Source: an uncultured bacterium
GTDB taxonomy: Bacteria > Bacillota_A > Clostridia > Oscillospirales > Oscillospiraceae
Length of the DNA: 17,925 bases
Direction: 5' to 3'
Assembly (NCBI GenBank): GCA_905214605.1
Contig: CAJMMY010000007.1
Location: forward strand, 1-17,925
A model generated the notes under the pieces. The model searched no databases and had not been told where the DNA came from. It saw only the letters and a list, made by a program, of their open reading frames with translations. This document shows positions 6,663-13,847 of the stretch, in pieces. Every line of letters begins with the position of its first letter. Position 1 is the first letter of the stretch. The position numbers and the translations under genes are program-made.

Positions 6663-7844
6663 ATGACAAATCTTACACCGTTTGGAGCACTGTTTATTAT
6701 CCTCTTGGTATTCGCATTCGGCGACTTCATCGGGGTGATCACCAAAGCAAGAGTGTCCTCAATGTTTGTCATCATGGCAACCTTTTTGGTTCTCTTTATG
6801 ACTCAAGCCATCCCTGCGGATATCTGTACCACAGCAAACCTGACGTATGTGACCAAAATCGGACTGCAGTTCCTGCTGGTCGATATGGGCAGCAGCGTCG
6901 GTTTGGCCGAACTGAAAAAAGAATGGCGTACCGTAGTCACAGCAACCATCGCGCTGCTGCTGGCAGTGGCGGGCTGTGCGCTTGCAATGCCGATTATCGG
7001 CAGAGAGGCTGCTCTGGTGAGTATGCCGGTGATTGCCGGCGGCGTTGTGGCTGCCAATACCATGGTGACCGCGGCTGAGGGAATTGGGCTTCCTGCCTGC
7101 GCTGCACTGGCGACGTTTATCTACGCAACCCAGAAACTGGTTGCAACCCTTCCTGCCTCCAACGGCGGCATTCAATATGCAAACCAGCTGGTGGAAGAGT
7201 ACCGCAAGCAGGACCATTCCGCAGACGCGGTGAAATCCGAAACTACCGAGACGAAACTGCTTTTCTGGCAGAAACACAAGCAGTTCTACAGCAACTTTGT
7301 CTGCCTTGCCATTGCCTCTACCATTGCTTTCCTGGCATATCTGCTGGGTGAGGCAACCAACGGCTGGATTGGTCAGTCTCTGTGGAGCATGATTCTCGGT
7401 ATTGTCGCAAGAAATCTGGGTCTCGTTCCCGGACATTTCCTGAGAGACACTTCGCGGTCTACGGGATTCTTCAACTTCCTGACCATGGTTACCATGATTC
7501 CCTCTCTGGCAAAGATTAATCTGGCGCAGATTCCGGTGATCGGATTCAACGCGCTGATGATATTCATCTTTGCGATGGTTGTTCTGGTTGTTGCATTCCG
7601 TTTCACGCCGATGTGGAAGGTCTGCGGCTCCAAGAGCCTTGCATTGGGCATTGCAATGTGCCAGATGATCGGCTATCCCGGCACACAGCTGATTGCCGAT
7701 GAAATCGCCAACGCTGTGGGCGCAACAGATGCTGAGCGGGACTATATTTCCGAGAAACTCGGCACGGCTTATGTGATTGCCGGCTTTACAACGGTGACGC
7801 TGCTCTCGGTTGTATTGGCAAACTTCGTTAGCAAGATTCTGTAA
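6663..7844 (+). CDS. Multi-pass membrane protein, probable transporter (DUF3100-like)
   Basis: This 393-residue protein is hydrophobic throughout, with about ten predicted membrane segments. A charged cytosolic-looking loop in the middle (around EEYRKQDHSADAVKSETTETK) splits it into two halves that look alike in layout, as in transporters with inverted repeats. Segments such as VSMPVIAGGVVAANTMVTAA resemble carboxylate-type permeases. I think it belongs to the DUF3100 membrane family, but this is from memory of the pattern and not sure. The start at 6663 is supported by GGAGAGAG 9 bases upstream; the in-frame ATG at 6636 has no such site. It lies between the YjiG-like gene and the M20 peptidase gene, so it probably imports the peptidase substrate or exports a product. 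Confidence 0.65.
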   Translation: MTNLTPFGALFIILLVFAFGDFIGVITKARVSSMFVIMATFLVLFMTQAIPADICTTANLTYVTKIGLQFLLVDMGSSVGLAELKKEWRTVVTATIALLLAVAGCALAMPIIGREAALVSMPVIAGGVVAANTMVTAAEGIGLPACAALATFIYATQKLVATLPASNGGIQYANQLVEEYRKQDHSADAVKSETTETKLLFWQKHKQFYSNFVCLAIASTIAFLAYLLGEATNGWIGQSLWSMILGIVARNLGLVPGHFLRDTSRSTGFFNFLTMVTMIPSLAKINLAQIPVIGFNALMIFIFAMVVLVVAFRFTPMWKVCGSKSLALGIAMCQMIGYPGTQLIADEIANAVGATDAERDYISEKLGTAYVIAGFTTVTLLSVVLANFVSKIL

Positions 7845-7879
7845 TCTATCAAATTCTTCGATTTAGGAGGAACCTACAA

Positions 7880-9043
7880 ATGACTGATCTGGAAAAAATT
7901 AACGCGTATGTGGAATCCCACAGAGAAGAGATGCTTGAGACTTACCGCAAGGTAATTTTGCAGGAAAGCTATCACAGCGACCCGGAACAAGTCCGCACCA
8001 TGGGCAAAATGTTCAAAGAAATGTTTGAAGAAGTTGGGTTCCGCTGCAAGCTGACCGATGTGGGAACCGATGAAAGCGGCGATATGCTGACCGGTATTCT
8101 GGGCGAAGACCGTCCGGGAAAACCCATTATCTTCGGCGGACACATGGATACGGTTCATAAACCGGGCTCTTTCCCTTGCCAGTTTGAAGTGGACGAAGAG
8201 GGCAAGGTTCATGGTCCCGGCGTTCTGGATATGAAGGGCGGCATCGTCATTGCTCTGTATGTCTGCAAGGCATTGAACGAAATCGGCTATCAGGCACGTC
8301 CCATTAAAATCTGCTTTGCGCCGGACGAAGAGAAACTGCACAAGCACGGCAATACTGCGGATCAGTTTGCGGAATTCTGCAAGGGCGGCGAGTTCATGCT
8401 CAATATGGAAACGGGCCTGCCCGGCGGCGATCTTTGCGTTTCCCGGAAAGGCAAGACCGAAGTAGCCTTGTATGTTGAGGGTGTTTCCGCACACGCAGGC
8501 AACGACTTTGCCCGGGGCAGAAATGCAATCGCAGAGCTTTGCAGAAAAGTCACGGAGATTCAGGCACTGACTGACCTTTCCGTCGGCACCACCGTCTGCG
8601 TTGACGTCATTCACGGCGGCACGAACTTCGGTGCATTCCCGGCACACGCAGAGGCAACCTTCGACGTCAGAGCAACCTCTGTGGAAGAAATGCAGAACGT
8701 TAAGAAAAAAATCGAAGAAATCGCTCAGAAAACTTATATCGACGGTACAACCACCACCATGGAATATCAGATGGAGATGCTGCCGTTTGAGTGCACCGAG
8801 GGCGTTATGAATCTGTACCACATGGTGCATGACATCTGCGTGGAAGACGGATTCGGCGACTTCCCGCTGAAACACATCGGCGGTTCTTCCGACGCTGCCT
8901 ATGCAGTTATTGCCGGTGTACCCGCACTGTGCAGCTGCGGTATTCAGGGCGAGTGGAACCACACGACCCGTGAATATGCCATTCTGGAATCTCTGTACAC
9001 CCGTACAAAGCAGTGGGCGGATGTGATCAACCGCATCAAGTAA
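7880..9043 (+). CDS. M20-family metallopeptidase (carboxypeptidase G2/ArgE/DapE type)
   Basis: This 387-residue protein has the full set of M20 di-zinc residues: His88 in GGHMDTV with Asp90, bridging Asp117 in GPGVLDMKGG, the base Glu150 and ligand Glu151 in APDEEK, Glu177 in NMETG, and His361 near the C-terminus in WNHTTREYA. The lid/dimerisation domain spans about residues 185-290. The family cleaves amide bonds, releasing amino acids from peptides or N-acyl conjugates; layout and residues are closest to carboxypeptidase G2-like members. There is no signal peptide, so it works in the cytosol on imported compounds. AGGAGG lies 9 bases before the ATG. It is the last gene of the cluster and is followed by the bidirectional terminator at 9084-9126. 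Its actual substrate cannot be read from sequence. Confidence 0.92.
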   Translation: MTDLEKINAYVESHREEMLETYRKVILQESYHSDPEQVRTMGKMFKEMFEEVGFRCKLTDVGTDESGDMLTGILGEDRPGKPIIFGGHMDTVHKPGSFPCQFEVDEEGKVHGPGVLDMKGGIVIALYVCKALNEIGYQARPIKICFAPDEEKLHKHGNTADQFAEFCKGGEFMLNMETGLPGGDLCVSRKGKTEVALYVEGVSAHAGNDFARGRNAIAELCRKVTEIQALTDLSVGTTVCVDVIHGGTNFGAFPAHAEATFDVRATSVEEMQNVKKKIEEIAQKTYIDGTTTTMEYQMEMLPFECTEGVMNLYHMVHDICVEDGFGDFPLKHIGGSSDAAYAVIAGVPALCSCGIQGEWNHTTREYAILESLYTRTKQWADVINRIK

Positions 9044-9083
9044 TTTCAATTTTTAATCTTGTCTCCTACCATTCCTTTTCTTC

Positions 9084-9126
9084 ATAAAAAATCGCTTGTC
9101 CGAGGGCTCGGGCAAGCGATTTTTTT
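9084..9126. terminator. Bidirectional terminator, second copy of the 42-bp repeat
   Basis: The same hairpin as at 658-699, identical over 9084-9125, with A and T runs on its two sides. It lies between the convergent M20 peptidase (plus) and thiamine pyrophosphokinase (minus) genes and can end transcription from both sides. Confidence 0.9.
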
Positions 9127-9142
9127 GTTTCTTATGAAAATT

Positions 9143-9787
9143 TCAGAGCGCGGCAATCAAATCCGGCAGAGCATCCTTTTCGGCGGACCAGAGCACAATC
9201 AGACTGCCGTCTCGGACAGAGATTTTTCCGGGACCGTCCAGAAATTCATTGCTCACGCCGATGGGATAGCCGCTGACCATGGTGGCATCCGAGAGGGAAT
9301 AGAGCAAGCCCTCTTCCGTGACGCCTTTGGCTTCGCCGCTGAGACAGAATACGGAAATCGTACCGGTGCCGGAAACTGTAAGGGTATCGTTGCGCACCGC
9401 GGTAATCACGGTGTTTTCCCCGTACAGCACACCCCGGGCATCGTGCTCCGCCAGATACAGCAGGGTCTGCAAATTAGCCAACGTATGGTCCAATCGGCCG
9501 CCTACGCTGCCCAGCATCACGAAATTCCGGTAGCCCCGCTGCAATCCCAGCTTGACGGCCAGCATCATGTCCGTATCGTCTTTCATCACCGGATGCTGAA
9601 TGACTTCTTCCGCTTGGGGAACATACCCCAAAGAGTCAAAATCTCCCACCACAAGGTTCGGGGTAACACCCAATGCCGTCAAAGCGGCATAGCCGCCGTC
9701 GGCTGCAATGACAAAATCATCTGCCGCCGGGGCAATGCGGGCTTGTTCACCGTGCCATGCACCGATGATGTAGCAAACGTGTTTCAT
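9143..9787 (-). CDS. thiN: Thiamine pyrophosphokinase
   Basis: This 214-residue cytosolic enzyme transfers pyrophosphate from ATP to thiamine, giving thiamine diphosphate. Visible family motifs are AADGGYAAL (28-36), VVGDFDS (46-52), DDTD (70-73, metal and nucleotide site) and GGRLDH (96-101, thiamine/ATP site), with the C-terminal beta domain ending in the region GVSNEFLDGPGKISVRDGS, which is typical. I chose the ATG at 9787 because it overlaps the upstream gene's stop (ATGA) and starts directly at the conserved first strand KHVCYIIGA; the longer frame adds a non-conserved Arg-rich stretch. In many Firmicutes thiN follows rsgA and rpe; here it follows a C_GCAxxG_C_C gene instead. Confidence 0.94.
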   Translation of the reverse strand: MKHVCYIIGAWHGEQARIAPAADDFVIAADGGYAALTALGVTPNLVVGDFDSLGYVPQAEEVIQHPVMKDDTDMMLAVKLGLQRGYRNFVMLGSVGGRLDHTLANLQTLLYLAEHDARGVLYGENTVITAVRNDTLTVSGTGTISVFCLSGEAKGVTEEGLLYSLSDATMVSGYPIGVSNEFLDGPGKISVRDGSLIVLWSAEKDALPDLIAAL

Positions 9788-10194
9788 GCCAGTTTTCCCA
9801 ATTCTTTCAGATAGTCTTCCAGCACCTCGGCGGACAGCTCCACGGTTTTCAGGCAGCGGATTTCCTCGGTGCGGTAGAGCTTTTTCAGCTCGGTGCATTC
9901 ATAGGATTTCAGCTTTTCCTGATACCGTTTCATAAAGCCGGTGCAGATGTCGTCAAAACCATCGGTTGCATGGGCGCGGTCTGCCACGGTCAGGCGGCTG
10001 AGCACAGCCATAGCCCCTGCCAATGCACCGCAGGTGGTGCCGACACCGAATCCTTTGCCGAATGCGGAAACCAGCTTGATGGCGCCCTCATCCAGTCCCA
10101 GAGCGCAGCAATCGTTGGCGGCGCGGACAATGGATTCGGAGCAGTTGGCGTCCTTTTCCAGATAATACATTCTTGCCTGTTCGGTAATGGTCAT
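9784..10194 (-). CDS. C_GCAxxG_C_C family protein (putative redox-active protein)
   Basis: This 136-residue protein has the spaced cysteines and glycines of the C_GCAxxG_C_C family: Cys18 in NCSES, Cys29-Cys30, the glycine-rich AFGKGFGVGTTCGALAGA (44-61) with Cys55, and two later cysteines (in SYECTEL and EEIRCL). Members are common in anaerobes, often near redox or metal genes, and are thought to bind a cofactor or metal, but no reaction is established. AAGGGGAT about 8 bases before the ATG supports the start. It is translationally coupled to thiN and has its own promoter at 10223-10251. Confidence 0.85.
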   Translation of the reverse strand: MTITEQARMYYLEKDANCSESIVRAANDCCALGLDEGAIKLVSAFGKGFGVGTTCGALAGAMAVLSRLTVADRAHATDGFDDICTGFMKRYQEKLKSYECTELKKLYRTEEIRCLKTVELSAEVLEDYLKELGKLA

Positions 10195-10222
10195 TTGTTT
10201 GATCCCCTTTGCTTTTTTTCAC

Positions 10223-10251
10223 AGTATAAGCGCTGCGGGGGAAAAACACAA
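10223..10251 (-). promoter_or_regulatory. Promoter of the C_GCAxxG_C_C-thiN operon
   Basis: On the minus strand TTGTGT (10251-10246) and TATACT (10228-10223) are 17 bases apart. The start codon follows about 29 bases downstream of the -10. The -35 match is weak. Confidence 0.55.
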
Positions 10252-10262
10252 GAGCGGGAAAG

Positions 10263-10294
10263 AAAAATCCGGGCTGCAGGGCAGTCCGGATTTT
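10263..10294. terminator. Terminator of the feo operon, nearly symmetrical
   Basis: On the minus strand AAAATCCGGACTGC and GCAGCCCGGATTTT form a 14-bp stem with one mismatch around CCT, ending in five Ts. It separates the feo operon from the C_GCAxxG_C_C-thiN operon. The plus-strand reading is also a hairpin. Confidence 0.8.
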
Positions 10295-10365
10295 CGGTAG
10301 GAGGGTCTATTATAGTAGAAAAAGAGTGGTAAGAAAAAGTTTCGAAAGGGTTTGACTCGGACGAC

Positions 10366-10677
10366 TCAATGAATGCAGCCGCCGCAGGTGGCGCAGTGAT
10401 GGGTGCAGGCGTCAGCGGCAATCACATGCACCGGTGCGGTGGTTTTTCCCAGAACCGTGCCGTAAATCTTTTGGGCATGGAGCTTGTCGAACACGATTCG
10501 ATGACCGTGGAACACACCGTAAATGCTGTCGGAAGTTTTGGAAACGATGGAAAGCCGGCAGCCCACCAATTCGGACAAGGGCATTTCCTTTCCCTTTGCC
10601 GTCACCAATGAGATTTCTGTCTTCACCCGGTCAATCTGAAATTCTTCTCCGGGATTAGCCAGCCAAATGGGCATCAT
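10366..10677 (-). CDS. FeoA-like protein with Cys/His-rich C-terminal tail
   Basis: This 103-residue protein begins like the first FeoA of the operon (MPIWLANPGEEFQIDR against MPLVMAAPGEEVYIKR) and keeps a degenerate SH3-like FeoA fold to about residue 77. It then adds a tail ending in CTHHCATCGGCIH, that is Cys91-x3-Cys95-x2-Cys98-x2-Cys101 with His93, His94 and His103. Such a cluster could bind iron, zinc or an Fe-S cluster; which one is unknown. FeoA proteins are cytosolic partners of FeoB. The start at 10677 is set by AGGAGGT 7 bases upstream; the ATG at 10674 is also possible. It overlaps the end of the upstream winged-helix gene by 23 bases, so the two are translationally linked. It is the last gene before the terminator. 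Confidence 0.75.
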   Translation of the reverse strand: MMPIWLANPGEEFQIDRVKTEISLVTAKGKEMPLSELVGCRLSIVSKTSDSIYGVFHGHRIVFDKLHAQKIYGTVLGKTTAPVHVIAADACTHHCATCGGCIH

Positions 10678-11041
10678 AAACGGTACCTCCTTTGCAGTAT
10701 GCGGCAACCATCTCGTCTACCGTTTCCGGCGAGAGCATGGTCGTCATCAATCGGGCATCAACGTCGTTGCAAATGCCGACGGAACGGAGCAGCTGACCGG
10801 CTGCTGCCGCAGCGGTTTGATAATATTGCAGACATTCCTGCCCGTCTTCTGTGAGAAACAGAAGACTTTTTTCTTTTCGGACAACACCCAAATCACACAG
10901 CGTGACCAACATATTATGCACCGAGGGCATGGACAAACCAATGGCCCGGGAAAGGTCCGCGGAGCGAACCTTTCCGTTTTGCGCACATAATTGCTGAATA
11001 CACAGCAGGTAATTGAGCTGCGATGAGGTCAGCCGCTGCAT
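10655..11041 (-). CDS. DtxR/MntR-fold winged-helix protein lacking metal ligands
   Basis: This 128-residue protein aligns end to end with DtxR/MntR regulators such as the one at 278-661, with a well-kept winged helix (residues 5-65, recognition helix near SMPSVHNMLVTL). Yet all six usual metal positions are changed: Asp to Asn10, Glu to Leu13, His to Ala78, Cys/Glu to Arg97, Glu to Thr100 and His to Thr101. It has several cysteines instead (14, 19, 49, 70, 91 and one near 115). So it probably binds DNA but does not sense Mn or Fe through the classical site. The ATG lies 3 bases after the feoB stop. By position it may replace FeoC, another small winged-helix protein of feo operons; this is inference. 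Confidence 0.75.
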   Translation of the reverse strand: MQRLTSSQLNYLLCIQQLCAQNGKVRSADLSRAIGLSMPSVHNMLVTLCDLGVVRKEKSLLFLTEDGQECLQYYQTAAAAAGQLLRSVGICNDVDARLMTTMLSPETVDEMVAAYCKGGTVYDAHLAG

Positions 11042-11044
11042 GAC

Positions 11045-13207
11045 TCACTTAGCGGCGTTCACGGAGAACTCGGAACGCTGAATCTCTGCGGAGCGGTCCT
11101 TCCGGAACAGCATATACAGTATGAATGCCAGAGCCACAATGGCAGCCACGGTGCCCAGACCGAAGGTGCATTCGCCGGTGATCAAACCGCCGATCTGGTA
11201 CACAATCAGGGCAACCAGATATGCGTAGCCGCACATATAGCCGATGGCTGCAGCGGTCCACTTGGGGTTGTTCATTTCCCGCTTGATGGCGCCCATAGCG
11301 GCAAAGCAGGGAGCGCACAGCAGGTTCAGCAGCATAAAGCTGTAAGCGGTGATGGGGGTGAAGTCCTGAGCAACCAGCTGCCAGATTTCGTCGCCGGCCT
11401 CGCTCAATTCGCCGGCATAGCCGTACAGAACACCGAAGGTGGAAACCACTTCTTCCTTTGCAATCAGACCGGTGAACACAGCCACGGCGGCTTTCCAGTT
11501 TGCAAAGCCCAGAGGTGCGAAGATGAATGCAACTGCGTTGCCGATGGCGGCCAGCAGGGAGTTGTTGTTATCCTCTACCATCTGGAATACACCGTCTACA
11601 AAGCCGAAGGCCTGCAGGAACCACAGCACGATGGAGGAGGCCAGAATCACGGTACCGGCGCGCTTGATGAAGGACCAGCCCCGTTCCCAAGTGGCGCGCA
11701 GCACGTTGCCGGCGGTGGGAACATGGTAAGCGGGCAGCTCCATAACGAAGGGAGCGGGCTCGCCTGCAAAGGCTTTCAGCTTTTTCAGCATAATGCCGGA
11801 GACAATGACGGAACCGGCACCGACGAAGTATGCGGACACTGCCACCCAAGGTGCGCCGCCGAACAGTGCGCCGGCAATCAGACCCACAATGGGCATTTTT
11901 GCGCCGCAGGGCATAAAGCAGGTGGTCATAACGGTCATTTTCCGGTCCCGGTCCTGCTCAATGGTACGGGAGGCCATAACGGCGGGAACGCCGCAGCCGG
12001 GACCGATCAGCATGGGGGTAAAGCTCTTGCCGGACAGACCGAAGTGACGGAAGATACGGTCCATAACGAATGCCACGCGGGCCATGTAACCGCAATCTTC
12101 CAGCAGAGACAGCATCAGGAACAGCACCAGCATCTGGGGAACAAAGCCCAGAACGGCGGCAACGCCGCCTACGGCACCGTCTACTACCAGACCGGTAATC
12201 ACATCGTTGGCGCCCAGTGCCGCCATGATAGCGGCAGCGCCGTCTGTCAGCCAACCGCCGAACACATCGTTGGTCCAATCCGTCAGGAAGGAACCGAAAG
12301 GTCCCATGGCAACCCAGTACACCAGAGCCATCACGGCGGCGAAAATGGGCAGACCCAGAATCCGGTTGGTCACAACCCGGTCAATTTTATCGGAAGTGGT
12401 TTCACCGGTATTTTTCCGTTTGTAGCAGCTTGCGCACAGCTGTGCGATGTATTCGTACCGTGCGTTGGTGATGATGGATTCCGCATCATCGTCCAGTTCC
12501 GTTTCACAGGCTGCAATATCGGACTGAATGTGCGTCAGTTTGTCGGCGGGAATCTTCAGCTCTTCAATCACCTTTGCGTCCCGCTCGAAAATCTTGACTG
12601 CGTACCAACGCTGCTGCTCGGCGGGCATATCGTGGAGCACGGCCTCTTCAATGTGGGCCAGCGTGTGCTCGATGGAGCCCTCGAATACGTGGGCGGGCTC
12701 AAATTTCTTTCCGGCGCGGGCAATGGCAGCGGCTTTGTCGGCAGCCTCTTTGACACCGTCGCCTTTCAGGGCGGAGATTTCCACCGCCTCGCAGCCCAGT
12801 TCTTTTTTCAGCTTATCCAATTTAATAGTATCGCCGTTTTTCCGAACCAGGTCCATCATATTCACGGCCAACACCACGGGGATACCCACTTCCAACAGCT
12901 GCGTGGTCAGATACAGGTTGCGCTCCAGGTTGGTGCCGTCGATGATGTTCAGAATCACGTCCGGCCGGTCGTGGGTCAGATAATTTCGGGTGACCACTTC
13001 TTCCAGTGTGTAGGGAGACAGGGAGTAAATACCGGGCAGGTCGGCAATGGTCACGTCTTTGTCCCATTTCAGCTTGCCCTCTTTCCGCTCCACCGTGACG
13101 CCGGGCCAGTTGCCGGTGTACTGATTGGAACCGGTCAGTGCGTTGAACAGTGTGGTTTTACCACAGTTCGGGTTGCCCGCCAAGGCAATGCGTACTTCGT
13201 GTTTCAT
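11045..13207 (-). CDS. feoB: FeoB ferrous iron transporter
   Basis: This 720-residue protein is the membrane Fe2+ transporter of the Feo system. The N-terminal G domain has G1 GNPNCGKTT (11-19), G3 DLPG (56-59), G4 NMMD (116-119) and G5 SALKG. A helical GDI-like domain follows (about 170-270). The membrane part (about 285-705) holds two Gate domains with the conserved cysteines in GPGCGVPAVMASRTIE and CFMPCGAKMP, and a third in NLLCAPCFAAMGAIKREM. Length is normal for FeoB. It begins at the ATG overlapping the stop of the second feoA (ATGA). No Cys-rich C-terminal extension is seen; such a cluster sits instead on the separate FeoA-like protein at the operon's end. Confidence 0.98.
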   Translation of the reverse strand: MKHEVRIALAGNPNCGKTTLFNALTGSNQYTGNWPGVTVERKEGKLKWDKDVTIADLPGIYSLSPYTLEEVVTRNYLTHDRPDVILNIIDGTNLERNLYLTTQLLEVGIPVVLAVNMMDLVRKNGDTIKLDKLKKELGCEAVEISALKGDGVKEAADKAAAIARAGKKFEPAHVFEGSIEHTLAHIEEAVLHDMPAEQQRWYAVKIFERDAKVIEELKIPADKLTHIQSDIAACETELDDDAESIITNARYEYIAQLCASCYKRKNTGETTSDKIDRVVTNRILGLPIFAAVMALVYWVAMGPFGSFLTDWTNDVFGGWLTDGAAAIMAALGANDVITGLVVDGAVGGVAAVLGFVPQMLVLFLMLSLLEDCGYMARVAFVMDRIFRHFGLSGKSFTPMLIGPGCGVPAVMASRTIEQDRDRKMTVMTTCFMPCGAKMPIVGLIAGALFGGAPWVAVSAYFVGAGSVIVSGIMLKKLKAFAGEPAPFVMELPAYHVPTAGNVLRATWERGWSFIKRAGTVILASSIVLWFLQAFGFVDGVFQMVEDNNNSLLAAIGNAVAFIFAPLGFANWKAAVAVFTGLIAKEEVVSTFGVLYGYAGELSEAGDEIWQLVAQDFTPITAYSFMLLNLLCAPCFAAMGAIKREMNNPKWTAAAIGYMCGYAYLVALIVYQIGGLITGECTFGLGTVAAIVALAFILYMLFRKDRSAEIQRSEFSVNAAK

Positions 13208-13458
13208 GCCGTTGCCTCCTGTTTCTTGGCGCTGAGCTCCTCTACAGCCACCATATCTGCGTCAGCCTTCCGCAGGGAAAGCTCATAACCGCGGACGGAA
13301 ATTTCCACGGGGTCGCCCAACGGCGCCACCTTCCGCACATAGATTTCCACACCCTTGGTGATGCCCATGTCCATGATACGGCGCTTGACAACACCGTCGC
13401 CGTTCAGCTTGATGACCCGAACGGTTTCGCCGGGCTTGACTTCTTTCAGTGTTTTCAT
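13204..13458 (-). CDS. feoA: FeoA, second copy
   Basis: This 84-residue SH3-like protein is a typical FeoA: MKTLKEVKPGETVRVIKLNG, the RRIMDMGITKGVEI turn, and the last strands PVEISVRGYELSLRKADADMV. FeoA binds the FeoB membrane or G domain and is needed for iron uptake in several species. AGGAG lies about 11 bases before the ATG; that is slightly long, but no better start is near. Its last codons overlap the feoB start by four bases. Confidence 0.95.
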   Translation of the reverse strand: MKTLKEVKPGETVRVIKLNGDGVVKRRIMDMGITKGVEIYVRKVAPLGDPVEISVRGYELSLRKADADMVAVEELSAKKQEATA

Positions 13459-13483
13459 TCCGGTTTTTACTCCTCTCAAAGCA

Positions 13484-13693
13484 TTAAATGAAGATGCGTT
13501 TTGCCATTTCACTGCTGATGGCAACCCGGGTGTCCTTGACGTTTACAATCACGTTTTCGCCCACCTTAGAAATGATTTTTACCATTGTTCCGGGCACAAA
13601 GCCCAGATTTTCCAGAAACCGCTTGGTTTCTTCTTTTCCGGTGATGCGTTTGATGTAAACTTCCTCGCCGGGTGCGGCCATGACCAAAGGCAT
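13484..13693 (-). CDS. feoA: FeoA, first copy
   Basis: This 69-residue protein is a short FeoA (APGEEVYIKRITG, NLGFVPGTMVKII, DTRVAISSEMAKRI). The ATG at 13693 has GGAGGT 7 bases upstream. It is the first gene of the feo operon, 25 bases before the second feoA, and it is the closest relative within the window of the Cys-tailed FeoA-like protein at 10366-10677. Confidence 0.94.
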   Translation of the reverse strand: MPLVMAAPGEEVYIKRITGKEETKRFLENLGFVPGTMVKIISKVGENVIVNVKDTRVAISSEMAKRIFI

Positions 13694-13721
13694 AACAGCC
13701 ACCTCCAAATTGATGATTTAG

Positions 13722-13735
13722 TTAGTGCAGCCTGA
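13722..13735. promoter_or_regulatory. DtxR-type box candidate in the feo leader
   Basis: TTAGTGCAGCCTGA matches 10 of 14 positions of the DtxR/IdeR-type pattern TTAGGTTAGCCTAA. It would lie in the transcribed leader of the feo operon. Confidence 0.35.
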
Positions 13736-13741
13736 ATAAAG

Positions 13742-13755
13742 TTAGGCTCTATTAA
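13742..13755. promoter_or_regulatory. Weak DtxR-type half-site pair next to the feo start site
   Basis: TTAGGCTCTATTAA has a good left half-site (TTAGGC) and a TTAA ending. It lies next to the expected feo transcription start. Confidence 0.35.
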
Positions 13756-13762
13756 CACCGTG

Positions 13763-13791
13763 ATATTAGTTTAACCTAACGGAAAAGTCAA
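13763..13791 (-). promoter_or_regulatory. Promoter of the feo operon
   Basis: On the minus strand TTGACT (13791-13786) and TAATAT (13768-13763) are 17 bases apart, giving a start near 13756 and a leader of about 60 bases before the first feoA. Confidence 0.75.
13766..13780. promoter_or_regulatory. DtxR/IdeR-type operator over the feo promoter
   Basis: TTAGTTTAACCTAAC contains a 14-bp palindrome, TTAG-x-TTAA-x-CTAA, close to the DtxR/IdeR iron-box pattern. It overlaps the -10 and the spacer, so an iron-loaded repressor bound here would shut off feo. Confidence 0.7.
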
Positions 13792-13847
13792 TAGGAAATC
13801 CGAGGGGGCAAAACAAGTTCTGCATTTTCCACAAAATTACAAGGGAA

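Noticed and set aside
7880..9043. YgeY-type selenium-linked hydrolase of the purine degradation cluster
   Set aside because: It is also M20, but none of the accompanying genes (ygeW, ygeX, ssnA, hyuA types) are present and the context is a GRE cluster.
11723..13288. A 521-codon open frame on the plus strand opposite feoB
   Set aside because: It is the shadow of the certain feoB gene, rich in Gly, His and Gln, without recognisable domains.
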